62,500 bases of DNA from Anaeromyces robustus (Eukaryota; Neocallimastigomycota; Neocallimastigomycetes; Neocallimastigales; Neocallimastigaceae), in the NCBI GenBank assembly GCA_002104895.1, contig MCFG01000040.1, positions 1 through 62,500 on the forward strand. Direction: 5' to 3'. This document shows positions 24,690-37,184 of the stretch, piece by piece. Under the pieces are notes generated by a model that saw only the letters and a program-made list of their open reading frames with translations, had not been told where the DNA came from and ran no database searches. The translations under genes were made by a program, and so were the position numbers. Position 1 is the first letter of the stretch; each line of letters starts with the position of its first letter.

Positions 24690-25152
24690 ATTATATTTTT
24701 AATTTCTTTTCTTTATTCAATATTTATCATTACTATCTTTATGATTTACATCTACACCATTTACAATAAATATTTTATTAATGATATATTACCATATTTC
24801 AAATATTTATAAATGGTGGGTATGTCATCATTTTTGTCGTTGTTACATATTACCAAATTACTTACATTAAATATTTTATTAATATAATATCACAATTGTG
24901 TTCAATAAACTGTTTTATTAGATTTATCTCCATTTGCTCTTATGATTATTAACAATTAAACTATTAAACCTGTTCTATTAAACATCTTTTCTATGTTGTT
25001 TTTTTTTTTTTTTTTCACTAAATCACTATTTCACTTGAAACTATTAAAATATATTATCAAATAATTTTTTAATTGCATCCAATTCATATTCAATTATATA
25101 TTTTTACTATATTATCATATTCATAAATAAATAAATATCCTCCACTTTCCAT
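24690..25152 (-). pseudogene. degenerate ankyrin-repeat gene with recognisable 5' end
   Basis: On the minus strand an ATG at 25152 opens MESGGYLFIYEYDNIVK. The frame then shifts by one in a run of A (near 25100) and continues as KYIIEYELDAIKKLFDNIF before a stop. Further downstream, ankyrin-like words appear in changing frames: NNDKNDDIP, then YLKYGNISLIKYLL, then NGVDVNHKDSNDK. The last two cover helix 1/helix 2 and the GADVN-type turn of an ankyrin unit. Several stops and shifts make it non-functional. About four units can be traced. It resembles the pseudogene at 8535-9680 in type but not in close sequence. Confidence 0.75.
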
Positions 25153-26099
25153 GAAAAAATGAAAAAAAATTTTCTATTACAATAATAATAATAGTAACCA
25201 TAGTAAAAATACGTAAATATATATAATTATAATTAATAATAATAATATATTATTATTATTATTATAAAATTTAAATACTAAATTTTGTAATTATAAATTT
25301 GTATAATAACCCAATAAAAAAAACCATTTTTATATTGCCATACAATTAACAAAATAAAAAAGACAACTTTATTATATCATAATGTCATATAATTATCAAA
25401 TAACACTACTAATAATTATATATATATAAATAAGTGAATGAATAATAAATAAATATATGAATAAAGGCTTCATTTATTAGATTTTTTTTTAATCAATTAT
25501 TTATTTCATTTATATTTTTAAATATTTTTTATTCTTTTTTTTTTTTTTTTTTTTTCTTATTTTTGAAAGTAAAAAAAAGTATTTCATATGTTAAACTAAT
25601 ATATATACATGTGAGATATTATTTAATATAATACAATATATATAGATTTTTGTTATCTAAAAGGAAATTCTTTTAGAAATGGTATATATCTATATTAAAA
25701 CGTTTTAATAATATAAATGATGATTTTTTTTAAAAAAAAAAAAAAAAAATAAGAATGATAAAAATAGAATAAGATAAAATAAAAAATAAAAGTTATTAAA
25801 AATGTTTTGTTATTTTATATTTCATCTTATTTTTTTATATATATTGAATATAAAATATAAAAACTTTTTTATATATCCAGTAATTATACATTTGTTTGGT
25901 GAAATTTACAATAATAATTATATACATTATTATTTTATATATATATAAAGAAGACTTATATTAATACTTTCTTTTTGTTTTAAATATTAAAATTAATAAA
26001 TTTATAATATTCTATTATTATATCCAGTTTACTATAAGTCTTTTTTTTATATCTTACTTGTGTATTAATTTTCTTTTTATATATATATATATTAAGTAC
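25153..26099. other. 3' spacer of the Rpr2-family gene
   Basis: AT-rich with AAT and T runs. No gene recognised. Confidence 0.6.
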
Positions 26100-26879
26100 T
26101 TATAGGTTATTAAGAAAATCATTTAAACTATAAGTCTTTGGTTTTTTATTTTCATTAGATTTTGATAATAATTGTTGTAAATCATTTTTATTTCTTTTTC
26201 TTTTTTTATTCTTATTCTGATTATGTGTTGGAAGTGAAGAGGTACTAGAATTACTGTTGTTTCTAGAATGATTTGACATAGGACTACTAACATTAGAAAA
26301 AGACTTTTTATTATTATTATTATTATTATTTTTATTTATTTTATTTGGAAGTGAAATTTCCATTTCTTCTTCTATTGTTTCTAAAGAAGGTTTTTCTAAT
26401 TTGTAACTATTTAATGTCCCATTGAATATAGTTTCTTTTCGACAAATATTACATGTATATTTTACAACGTTTGAATATTTATATTGTTGAAATTTTTCAT
26501 TCTTTTCATCTAAACAATAATATAATTTTTCATTTGAATTGTATGGATTATTAGGTATAGGTTGAAGTGGTATATCTTCATCCATATAATCAATTTTATC
26601 GTTATTAACATTTTGGAAATCCTTTCTCTTTAATTTATTATCTTTATTCTTTTTATTATTTTTTTTTGTTTTTACTGATTTTACTTCAACTTGACAAGTA
26701 ACTCCTGGTATAAATAGAGTACTACAATGAGTACAAAAACGCTTTATTAATGACTTTGAAATATTAACATTCTTATCACTTTGAATTTGAGATAAATAAA
26801 AACTTGATAAAGCAGGATTTATTTCTAATACTTCATGAGCAGCAGTCCATAAAAACTGCATTCTTGTTAAAGATTCCAT
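26100..26879 (-). CDS. RNase P/MRP protein subunit, Rpr2/Rpp21/Snm1 family
   Basis: A single exon of 259 residues ends in TAA. The family is a zinc-ribbon subunit of nuclear RNase P or RNase MRP, which mature tRNA and rRNA precursors. Visible hallmarks are an N-terminal helix (MQFLWTAAHEVLEINPALSSFYLSQI in two parts, about 7-32), then ISKSLIKRFCTHCSTLFIPG with Cys49 and Cys52, VTC at 62, and the second zinc knuckle YTCNICRKE with Cys143 and Cys146. The usual Rpr2 domain has these knuckles 20-40 residues apart. Here about 80 residues separate Cys62 from Cys143, filled with Lys/Asn and acidic sequence. The C-terminal 100 residues are Asn/Ser/Lys-rich with a basic KNKKRKRNK patch that could serve nuclear import. 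Rpr2/Rpp21 and Snm1 cannot be told apart by sight. The ATG is the first in the frame and starts the conserved helix. Confidence 0.85.
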   Translation of the reverse strand: MESLTRMQFLWTAAHEVLEINPALSSFYLSQIQSDKNVNISKSLIKRFCTHCSTLFIPGVTCQVEVKSVKTKKNNKKNKDNKLKRKDFQNVNNDKIDYMDEDIPLQPIPNNPYNSNEKLYYCLDEKNEKFQQYKYSNVVKYTCNICRKETIFNGTLNSYKLEKPSLETIEEEMEISLPNKINKNNNNNNNKKSFSNVSSPMSNHSRNNSNSSTSSLPTHNQNKNKKRKRNKNDLQQLLSKSNENKKPKTYSLNDFLNNL

Positions 26880-27317
26880 TTTTATATTTATTATTTAATA
26901 ATATAATTTAATTTTTTTTTATAAAAGTTTTTTTTTCTAAAAAAAAAATTTTTTTTTATAATAAAATGATATATATCTAAACAAAAATATTTACATATGA
27001 AAAAAATTTTTTTTAATTATTATGGAATTGCATAAACTCTTTAATAAAAATTAAATAAGAAGTTTGAAAAAAAAAAATTTAAATACATAACAATTACATA
27101 TGTTAGATAATTCAAGGTTATTATAAAAAAATTTTTTATTAATGTGATTGGTTATTGGTGATTTGAAAAAAAAATTTTTTTTTTTCTTGTACAATTTTTA
27201 CTTTTTATATACTATATTAACTAAATAAATATATAAAATAAGTGAATAAATAATTAAAAAATTAATAAATAATTTTCTGAAACAAATTTTATATATAAAT
27301 AAAAGCAAATAGATATT
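26880..27317. other. upstream region of the Rpr2-family gene
   Basis: AT-rich, with several short A8-10/T8-10 self-complementary stretches (26939-26957, 27001-27016, 27170-27184) within 310 bp of the start codon. No other feature. Confidence 0.5.
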
Positions 27318-27624
<307 letters not shown>

Positions 27625-28182
27625 GATAATAATAAGTATTAATAATATTGAATGTATATAATTATTTAATATTTAATATTCTAATAATATATATACTAAT
27701 AATAAATAATAAGAATTAAACTAAAAACATAATAAGACTTATTATATAGTTTATTATTATAACATAAGAAAGCTTTATTAATATATAATTTTATAAAAAT
27801 AAATAAATAAATAACTAAAAATAAAAATAAATATAATAAAAATTAAATAAATAATACAAATAATAAATAAAAGAATAAATAATAATAAAATAAATAAATA
27901 AACAAATAGTATATTGCTCATTTATGACTATGCAAATAGGAGTATTGTGAGTAATAAATGTTACAATATTGTGGTAATATTTCTTTTTTTATAAATTTTT
28001 TTTTAATTTTTAACAAATAATATAATAATTTCCTCCTATTAATATATATGACTAGAATAAAAGAAAATTTATACTATTCTTTTCTTTTTCTTTTATAATT
28101 CATTCCTTTTTAATAGGAGTTATAACATATATATAATCCAAATATTTTCATTTAAACATATTGTTTAACTAGTGCTACAAAA

Positions 28183-28229
<47 letters not shown>

Positions 28230-28529
28230 CAATACATTATTTTAATTAGTTTTATATTTAAAAACAATTATTTCTTTATTATTATTATTATTAAAAATTA
28301 TGATAATAATTCCTATAATAAAATTTTATTCTCTTATATACCCATTTTAATCCATTTATTTCAACTATAATATTTAATAAAACAAGAAATGCTTAAGCTT
28401 TTCTTTTGTATTGTAAAATAAGGAAAATAATTTATACTTGTTTACTTAATTATTTAAATAATAAAATAAACATTGATGTAGGATGAATATAATATAACAA
28501 ATTTACTCAGGGTTAAAGAAAAAGAAAAA
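27625..28529. other. AT-rich spacer with an AAAT microsatellite and a nested hairpin region
   Basis: An (AAAT)n run lies at about 28180-28229. CTCCTATTAA near 28033 pairs exactly with TTAATAGGAG near 28112, and AGAAAA-type and TTTTCT-type words between them can also pair. No gene recognised. Confidence 0.5.
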
Positions 28530-28645
28530 ATGTATTTTATATTTAATGTAACTATGTTACACTGTATAACAATTATTTGTATATACGTGTTGTATCATAT
28601 ATACAATTATGATATAATTATGATATAAATTATATCATAATAAAA
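28530..28645 (-). repeat. dispersed inverted repeat, copy 2
   Basis: Reverse complement of copy 1 at 24165-24270, with about 90% identity across roughly 100 bp and exact blocks as described there. No open frame inside. Confidence 0.9.
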
Positions 28646-29212
28646 TGAATATTATAAAAAAGTAATTGATAGTCTTATTTTTTGAAAATGTTTCTAATAT
28701 CAATTATTTAATATCATTAATTATTTTGATATAATTATGATATTATAGTATATTATTTTAATGTAATAATGATGTTATAGTATTTATAAGATTTATTATT
28801 TTAAATATTTTATTTTTATTTTTTTTTTATTTTATTTATAATTTTTTATTTAATAATTAATTATATTTATATTTAATGTATATATATATATGATTTATTA
28901 AATGTTAAATTGTTTTATAAATAAATTAATATAAATGAATGTTTTAATAAATAAATAAATTATAAATTAATAATCTCTGTTAAATAAATAATATAATGTA
29001 TAAGAAAAATATTTTATTTTTATGCTTAAATATTAAATTAAAATAATATCTATTATTGTTTTTTTTTTTTTATAATAAAAAGAAAACAATAAAAAAAAGT
29101 TAAAAAAAAAAAATATTATTTGATTTTTTTTATTTGTTTGTTTATGCTTGGTATCTCCAAATAAATATTTTTTATATTTATATTTATATTCTTTTTTTGT
29201 TTTTCTATTTGA
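28646..29212. other. 3' spacer of the cactin gene
   Basis: AT-rich with TATAAT/ATTATA alternation and T runs. No gene recognised. Confidence 0.5.
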
Positions 29213-32037
29213 TTAACGACGATAATAGTTTCTTCTAAAACGGAAATGAAGTTGTAAAACATTTTTATCAAATGAACATCTAAATCCTTTTTTATGACTA
29301 TGTTCCCATTCACGATTAACAATACGGAAAGCAATATCTTCATAAGGTGGTCCTGCAATAAACCTTATAACAATAGTATCAGGATAACCACTATCTTTTT
29401 CAATACGATAAGTAGGTGTTTTTGTTTTATCAATTAAATCAGGATAAAAGATATTAAATCTATAACCTTGTACAACTTTTGGTGGTGGGTTATCAACATC
29501 ATAATGGGTTTGATTATATTTATTCCATTCGTAACCTGTATGTACTTTATTAAAGTAACGTGGCTTTCTTGGTCTATATTTATCTTGCCATAAATAGGTC
29601 TTTTTATATATTTTTTATTTACATATATAAATATTTTATTATAATTTTATTTATTAAAAAGAATTAAAAAAAATATTAAAAATAATAATATTAATATTAA
29701 TAAATGAATAAATAATATATATAATTTTTTTAAATAATAAATTCAATTAAAAAAAAAAAAAAAAAAAAAAAAACGTTATTAATATTATATATTATGTAAT
29801 TAATTAAAATTTTTTTTTTAAATAATTTGTTTTACCTTTTGATTTTCTTCAATAGCATCAATGGATTCAAAGTCACCTTCTTCATCATCATCGTCACCCG
29901 TTGTTAATTTTATTGATTCATTATTAGTAGATATAGTATCATCATTTTTATATTTTTGATTGATAGTATTCTTATGTTCATTTTCTGAATTATGGTTATC
30001 TTCGTCATTGTCACCATCATTTTCATTTTCACTTTCATTTTTACCTTTTTCTTTTTCTTTTTCCATTTCTAATTTTTGTTTTTCACGAAGTTGTTCAATT
30101 CTTTTAGCTAAAAGTTCTGTATGGATTTCTTTTATTTTTGCTTTAGCTTTCCATACAACTAATGCTTTTAATAATACTTCCCAATATTCTACATCAACTG
30201 GTCCTCCATCTGATAATTTTTGTTTTACTTGTTCTTCTAACTTTAATAATTGATTATAAGTTTTATTTTCCATTAAATGATGAATTTCGTCTTCTATATC
30301 ATCACTAATACCAGTTGAGGGTCCACCAATTGATTTATGTTTTGAAATTTCTTCATCACAAATAATTAAAAGTGACTATTATAAATATACAAATATACAT
30401 GTATATATATATAATTTAATATTAATACATAATAATAATAAATATATTTAATGATATAATAAATATTTATTGTACATAATTGTTTTAATTATTAAATTAT
30501 AATATATATATTATATTTAAAAATATATATATATATATTTTTTTTAATTAAAATATAATTAATTATTTATTACCTTCCAAAAACTAATGTTCTTTTCATC
30601 ATTTTCTAGTTCTAAATAATATTGAATATCTCCTTGTAATTCTTCTAGTTCTCTTTGTGATAAATTCTTATGATTTTTTGATAAAATAATATTGATTATT
30701 AATATATATAAAAGTTATAATAATAATAATTTAAAAAAATTGAAGAATAAAAAAGAAAGAAAAAAAAAAAAGTTCATTAAGTTTTATTGTTATTAAAAGT
30801 TTTCTAATATAAATTTATAGTATTTATATAAATATATATAAATTATATTATATATCATATATCATATATACTTCAAATATTTTATATGGTTCATCTAATT
30901 CCATATTTATATCAATTGATTCAAAGTTTTCAGCAATAGTTGGATCTGTACTTGAACTAATATTTAATGCTAAAATATCAATAGGTTTTATTCTTCCTTC
31001 TCTAAAACGAATTTTTGCACGATTTTTAGCTTGTTCAAGATGAAATTTCTTTTCTTTTGCTTCCCAATCTCCTAACGCAAGTCTATCCTGATCTCTTTGT
31101 AATCTCATCTTTGATTAATAATTTATTAAATATATAAAAAAAAATTATAATAATAATTATAATTGTAATTATGAGAATTATATTCAATAATAATAAGAAA
31201 CATATAATTAAATATAATAATCTACTAACTTGTTCTTCTTCTCTTAATTTCATTTCATTTTCACGTTCTTCTCTTCTTCTTTTTAATTTTTCCATTTCCA
31301 TCTTTAATTAAAATAATTCATATTTATGAATGAAAATTTAATTATTATTATATGAATGAAATTTTAATTATTGATTAAATAATAATTATTAACATATAAA
31401 AAGTAATTATAAAAAATGTTTTAAATATATATTATATATATTTTATACCATTGTTTCTTCGTGTCTTTCTTTTTCTAATCTTAATCTATCAGCTGCTGTA
31501 ATACCTTGCTTTGCTTCTTGTTCTCTTTTTTTCTGCCATACAAATTTTTGAGTCAAATTGGAATCACCGAATGGATTATCTGTATTTGTATAACCTAAAG
31601 AAGCTGTCATTTGAGCAGCAATTTGTGCTTCTTGTTGAGCTTTTAATTCTTTTTTTAATAACTATATATATATATAAAAAGAATAATAAATGAAAATTAA
31701 ATTATATTATTATAAGTTAAAATAAGTGATATATTAAATTTTAATTTAAAAAAGAAAAAGAATTATTAATTTCATTAATATTTTTTTCTTATTTTATTAA
31801 ATTAAATTATAAAATTACTTTTTTTTCTTGCTTTATTCTTTCTCTTTCTTCTGAATCATGTCTTCTACTATGTTTTCTATGTCTTTTACTTTCATGTCTT
31901 CTTTTACTATGTCTTTCTCTAGAACTTGAATCTGAATCTGAAGAACTAGATCTATAATGTCTTTTTGATCTTGAGCTATGTTTTCTACTTCTTGACCTTC
32001 TTTCTTCTCTATCACTATCACTTGAATAACGTCCCAT
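29213..32037 (-). CDS. CACTIN: cactin, spliceosome-associated protein (7 exons)
   Basis: Cactin joins late spliceosomes and is needed for accurate splicing (Cay1 in fission yeast); nuclear. Exons from the 5' end: 32037-31819, 31661-31449, 31301-31230, 31108-30872, 30666-30574, 30375-29836, 29599-29213. All introns are GT-AG with codon-phase 0, and the sum is 586 residues. The N-terminus is an Arg/Ser-rich stretch (residues 2-65). Exon 2 has the family box LGYTNTDNPFGDSNL. Exon 4 has FHLEQAKNRAKIRFREGR and KPIDILAL. Exon 5 has the LEELQGDIQYYLELE helix. Exon 6 has KTYNQL and GGPVDVEYWEVLL, then a long acidic insert. Exon 7 is the near-invariant C-terminal domain (YRPRKPRYFNKVHTGYEWNK, NPPPKVVQGY, IFYPDLID, AGPPYEDIAF, NREWEHSHKKGFRC). 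Four of six acceptors are AAG. The protein is shorter than human cactin (758), mostly in the acidic linker. Exon joins are fixed by family identity. Confidence 0.96.
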
Positions 32038-35000
32038 TCTTTATTTTTTGATTTAATTTCAATGGATTGAGTATTTTAAAATTAATTAAAAATATAATTA
32101 TAATTCATAATTTTTTAATTGTTATAATTTACTTTTTTTTTTAATTATGTATAATTCTTATACATAATTTAATAATCGTATATATAAAAAATACTATATG
32201 ATGATTTCTGAAAATTATTATTATATTATATGAAATTTCTTGAAATTATGAATTTTATAAAATTAATTTTTAAGTAATTAAAAAAATATATATATATATA
32301 TATATAATAATTTGAAAAAATATATAATAATTTGATTAATTAAAATGTATTACTTTTTAAATTTCCTTCATACATATTATTATTATAATGTATTTAAATT
32401 TTCAAAATTTATAAATAAAGTATAAAAATATACATAGTTTTATTCAATCACATGCATTTATGTAATACTTTTTTTTTAGTGTAACATTTTTTGTTTATAA
32501 TTTTTTTTTTTATAATTGTTTTTTTTTATAAATGAGAATATAAGAAGTTTTTTTTTTTTTTTTTTTTTTTCAGAGAATTTAATATATTTTTTATATAAAA
32601 ATAAAAAATCTATATAATAAATAAAATTTTATTTATCAGTATATTTTTATTTATTATTTTTAAAATGTATTATCCTACAATCAAACAAGAATAAAAAAAA
32701 AAAAAGCAATTATATAAATAAAAACAAAGTTTTATTTTATATGCTTCATTAAATTTTTGATAATTATAATTTTATATTGGTAAAAAATTATATTTAAAGA
32801 CTGAAATAATTATTGAATAAAGAATATAAAAATAATAAAATAATATATTATATATATAACGGTAGTTTTTATATTTTTATACTGTAAAATAGATAAAAAA
32901 ATTTAATATATTTATTAAGGGTAAAATGTTATTTATTTTTTTTTTCCGTTATTAATTTTTTCATTTTTTAATATTTCTAATTTTAATATATAAATAATAA
33001 AAGTTTAACAAAATTGATTAATATAAATACTTTCATTTAGCATAATTGTTATTTGTAATTAAGTTTTATTAAAAAATTTACATTTAATTATGTTTTATTA
33101 TTAATTAATAAATGATAATTTGATATATTGATAATATCAAATTATTTTATACTTTTTTTAAATGTTAATATTAATAATTTTTATCATTAATAAATTATTT
33201 ATTTATTATTGTAAAAAAATTGCTTGATATATGAAATATTAATCTTAATCTTTTATATAATTATCATATAACGGTTAGAATTTAAAAATTTAATTAATAA
33301 TATTATAATGTATAACTAATTTTAAATTGGTTTGATATTTTATAATAAAAGATGTGAATGGCAATACTTAATTTCATAAAATACTATATAAATAAAACAT
33401 TAAAAATATTAATATTCATAAAAATAAGAATATAAATATAAATATTAATTTTGATAATATAATAATAAAAAACTAAGAACTATTATTTTATATTAAAATA
33501 AAAAATATCTTTTGATTGACTATTCCTTATATTAATGAAAGTACATTATAACTTTCATTCCATGAATTATTTTCTTATATGTAAATGAGAAAGGTTTATT
33601 TTTACAATAATTATTTATACTTTTTTTTTTATTTTTTCATTATTTTTAGGAATAAGGATAAATATAACAAAATTTTCTATATTATAATATATATATTAAT
33701 AAAAAGTACCAAATAAAAATTATTAAGATCGATCATTTGTTAAAAAAAATTTATTATATATAAATATAAATTATTTTTTTCATACAATATTAAAAACATT
33801 TAAAGAAGAAGAAGAAAAAAAAAAGAGATGATATTATGAAAAAACTTTTTTAATTGTATAAATACTTTTAAAAATTTTGACAATAATTATAATATAATAA
33901 TAAAATAAATATGTTATAAATGCTTTATAATTTTTTATTAATATATATTTATATATTGTAAATGCAATTAATACTTTATTAATTTTTTTTTATATTTAAT
34001 AAAATAATAATGATATAATTTTAACATTAAACTAAATAAAATATTAATATATTTAATAAATTAAGAATAAGTACAGCCTTATTTAAAAAAAAAAAAAAGA
34101 ACAGAATAATTATTATTTAAAATTTAAAAATTTATTTTTTTTTTTGCATGAAAAATTAAAAAAAAACGTAAAACATATCTTTTAAAAAACAAAAAATAAA
34201 ATAATATAATATATACATTTAAAAAGAAAAAAAGTAGAGAAAAAAATCAATTTTTATTATAACAAAAAATAATTAAATCATCATATGAATATATAATATT
34301 ATAAATATATTAAATTACTACTATTAAATGATAATAATTTTTTTAAAAAAAAAATAGGAAAAAAAGAATATTATTAATTAATATTTTTAAAATTAATTAT
34401 CATATTATATAATTATTATTAATATAACTTAAAACAATAAAATAACACAAACATAAAATGTATAAAATACTCTATTGTATTTAACAAATAATCTAAAAAC
34501 ATATTGAAACAATGTTTAACGACATTATAAAATAGTTTTTTATTATTAACTTTATGAATAGTAAAATAATATATATATAATTAAGAAGAGATGATTATAA
34601 AAATAAAAAATAGTTCAAATAATTGACTTTTTGTTTTTGTCGTTTAAATTATTTGAACTATCTTTTTAATAATAATTATTTTAAAAATAAAATTACAATA
34701 TTATTTATTAACAGATATATATATCACGTGAATATATTTCATTGTATAACAGTGGCTACTAATTAATTCAATTGATATATATGATAAAAAATAAGGAAAG
34801 TAGTAAAATTTTTGTACTACATTTATATTAATAAAATAGAACCCTAATATATTTAAGTATATTATAATATATTCAATTAATATTACAAATATTTTGTATT
34901 TTTTTATATAAATTTTACAAATATTTACCACCTATTAATATAACTTTAATAAATATTAAAATATCAATAATAATATAATATAAATATTAAAAGTAATTGG

Positions 35001-35871
35001 ATTAATTTTTATTAATTTTTTATTCAATTTTTTTTATTCAGTAGAAATAAAAAAAAAAAAAAAAAATAAAAAAATCATAATAAATAAAGTTTATGTATAT
35101 ATATATTTTTAAAAATTAATTTTTGTTAATTATATAGTATTTTTTATTATATAAAGATAAAAAAATTTTTTTTTCTTTTATTTCTTTAAATCTGTTAAAA
35201 TATATAGTTTTTCTTTTAAAAGAAAATAAATAATAAAAAAAGAGAAAAAAAAAAAAAAAAAAAAAAAAAAACAAATAAATAAATGAATAATATAATATAA
35301 TATTAAAATATATATATGATAATAAATTAACAAATATCTCTATTATATCGTAACTGTTATTATATATATTATATTATTTATTTATTTATTTATTTTTTTC
35401 TAGATTAGAATTATAAGCATAAGCCTTCATATTTATTAGTAAATATTAATTTATTATTTAAAGAGAATTGTTGTTAGAAATATTACTAAAATAATAATTC
35501 TAATATAATAATTCTAATAAATCATTAATTAAAAATATCATTTAAATCATACCAATTTAATATTTATTAATAAAATCAAAAAATTTCAAATAGACAAAAT
35601 TTTAAATAAATAAATATATTATTTATTTAAATTTTAATGTATACCTTTTAATATATTATTTAAGAGTAAATTTATGTATGTAATAATTTAATTTGATTTT
35701 ATATATATTCTAATTTATTCTAATTATATATCAGTACTAATTTTATTTTATCTTATTTTATTTTGTTTTATTTATTTTTTTATTTATTTATTATTTTTTA
35801 CATTTTTATAGTAGAATAATAATTTAAGAATATCTTTTTTTATTTATTTATTTTAAAGAAAATAATAAAAC
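32038..35871. other. divergent intergenic region between cactin and the metacaspase
   Basis: Nearly 4 kb of AT-rich DNA between two divergent genes. No open frame of coding quality. It contains a 15-bp foldback (34610-34661), T/A tracts at 32545-32570 and 35241-35271, and a TTTA-type repeat at about 35377-35396. Confidence 0.65.
34610..34661. repeat. 15-bp foldback
   Basis: Arm ATAGTTCAAATAATT (34610-34624) pairs exactly with AATTATTTGAACTAT (34647-34661). GAC/GTC next to the arms can extend the stem. The loop is T-rich. Confidence 0.9.
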
Positions 35872-37152
35872 ATGGGCTTCAAAGCATGTTTTTTAAGATT
35901 TAAAAGTTGTTGTCAAAGTGGTTCAGATAACTATTTTGATAAAAGTTCAAATAAAAAATCTGAAAAAAGAGTAAGCACAGAAGATTTTTTAAAGAAACGT
36001 ACTGAAGTAGAAGACAATGCTGAAATAGATAATAAATATAATAATTCAAGTATATTAGTAGATGAAAAAATAGATGAACAGAGACATATTGAAATTGATG
36101 AAACTAGTATATTAAGTGATGAAAATATTAATCAATTAAGAAGAAGAAATCCAAGACTAAACAGATTTGATACCGATGTTATTAGACTTTCCTTAAGAAA
36201 ATCTTTATATGCCAATAATTTGGAACAAGACCTTGAAAAATTCCTAATGGAACAACAAAGAGAAGCAAATAAATATGATAATAATAATGCTTCTCCATAT
36301 ACCATAAGTGACATGAGAGAATTATATGATTTGATTAATACTATATCAGTAAAAGGTTAATATAATTTATTATTTATTAATCTTATTATCTTTTTTGTTT
36401 CTTTTTTTTTTTATATTATTATTAAATTTTATTATTAGAATATTAAATAATATTGAAATATTTTCAATGATGAAAACAATAACAAACAAACAAAAAACAA
36501 ACAAAAAACAAAAAACAAAAAAAAAAAAAAAAAACAAAAAACAAACAAACAAACAAACAAAAAAATAATAATATCTATCGTAAAAAATATTTTAATTATA
36601 TTATATTATTAATATCAATATATCTTTTTATAAAATCATTATATTACTTAATAATTATTATTATCAATTTTATTTTAGAATAACATATATGATTATATTG
36701 TTAATACCATTTTTCATAATATATAGAATTAATATTGATATATAAAATTTAGAATTAAAATAAAATAAATATAGAATAAAAATGATATATAAAAATTTAG
36801 AATTAAGATAAAATAAGAAAGAAAGAAAAAATGAACAAGCACAAAAAAAAAAAAGAAATAAGAAACATTGAAATATTATTAAATTTAAAATATTTTTTAT
36901 AATTTAAATATGAAATGACTAAAAAACAATAAGAATAACATATTCTAAAAACAAACAAAAAAGAATTTAAAAATATTTTTTTAAATATATTAAAATAATA
37001 ATCATAATAATCATAATAATCATAATAATAATACTAATACTAATAATAATAATAATAATAATAATTTAATAATAAAAATAAAAATAAAAATAATAATAAT
37101 AATAATAATAATAAAAGAATATTAAAAATAAAGAAAAAAAGAAAGAAAGAAA

Positions 37153-37184
<32 letters not shown>

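Noticed and set aside
29116-29358. 80-codon minus-strand frame overlapping the cactin 3' end
   Set aside because: Out of frame with the near-invariant cactin C-terminus encoded by 29213-29599.
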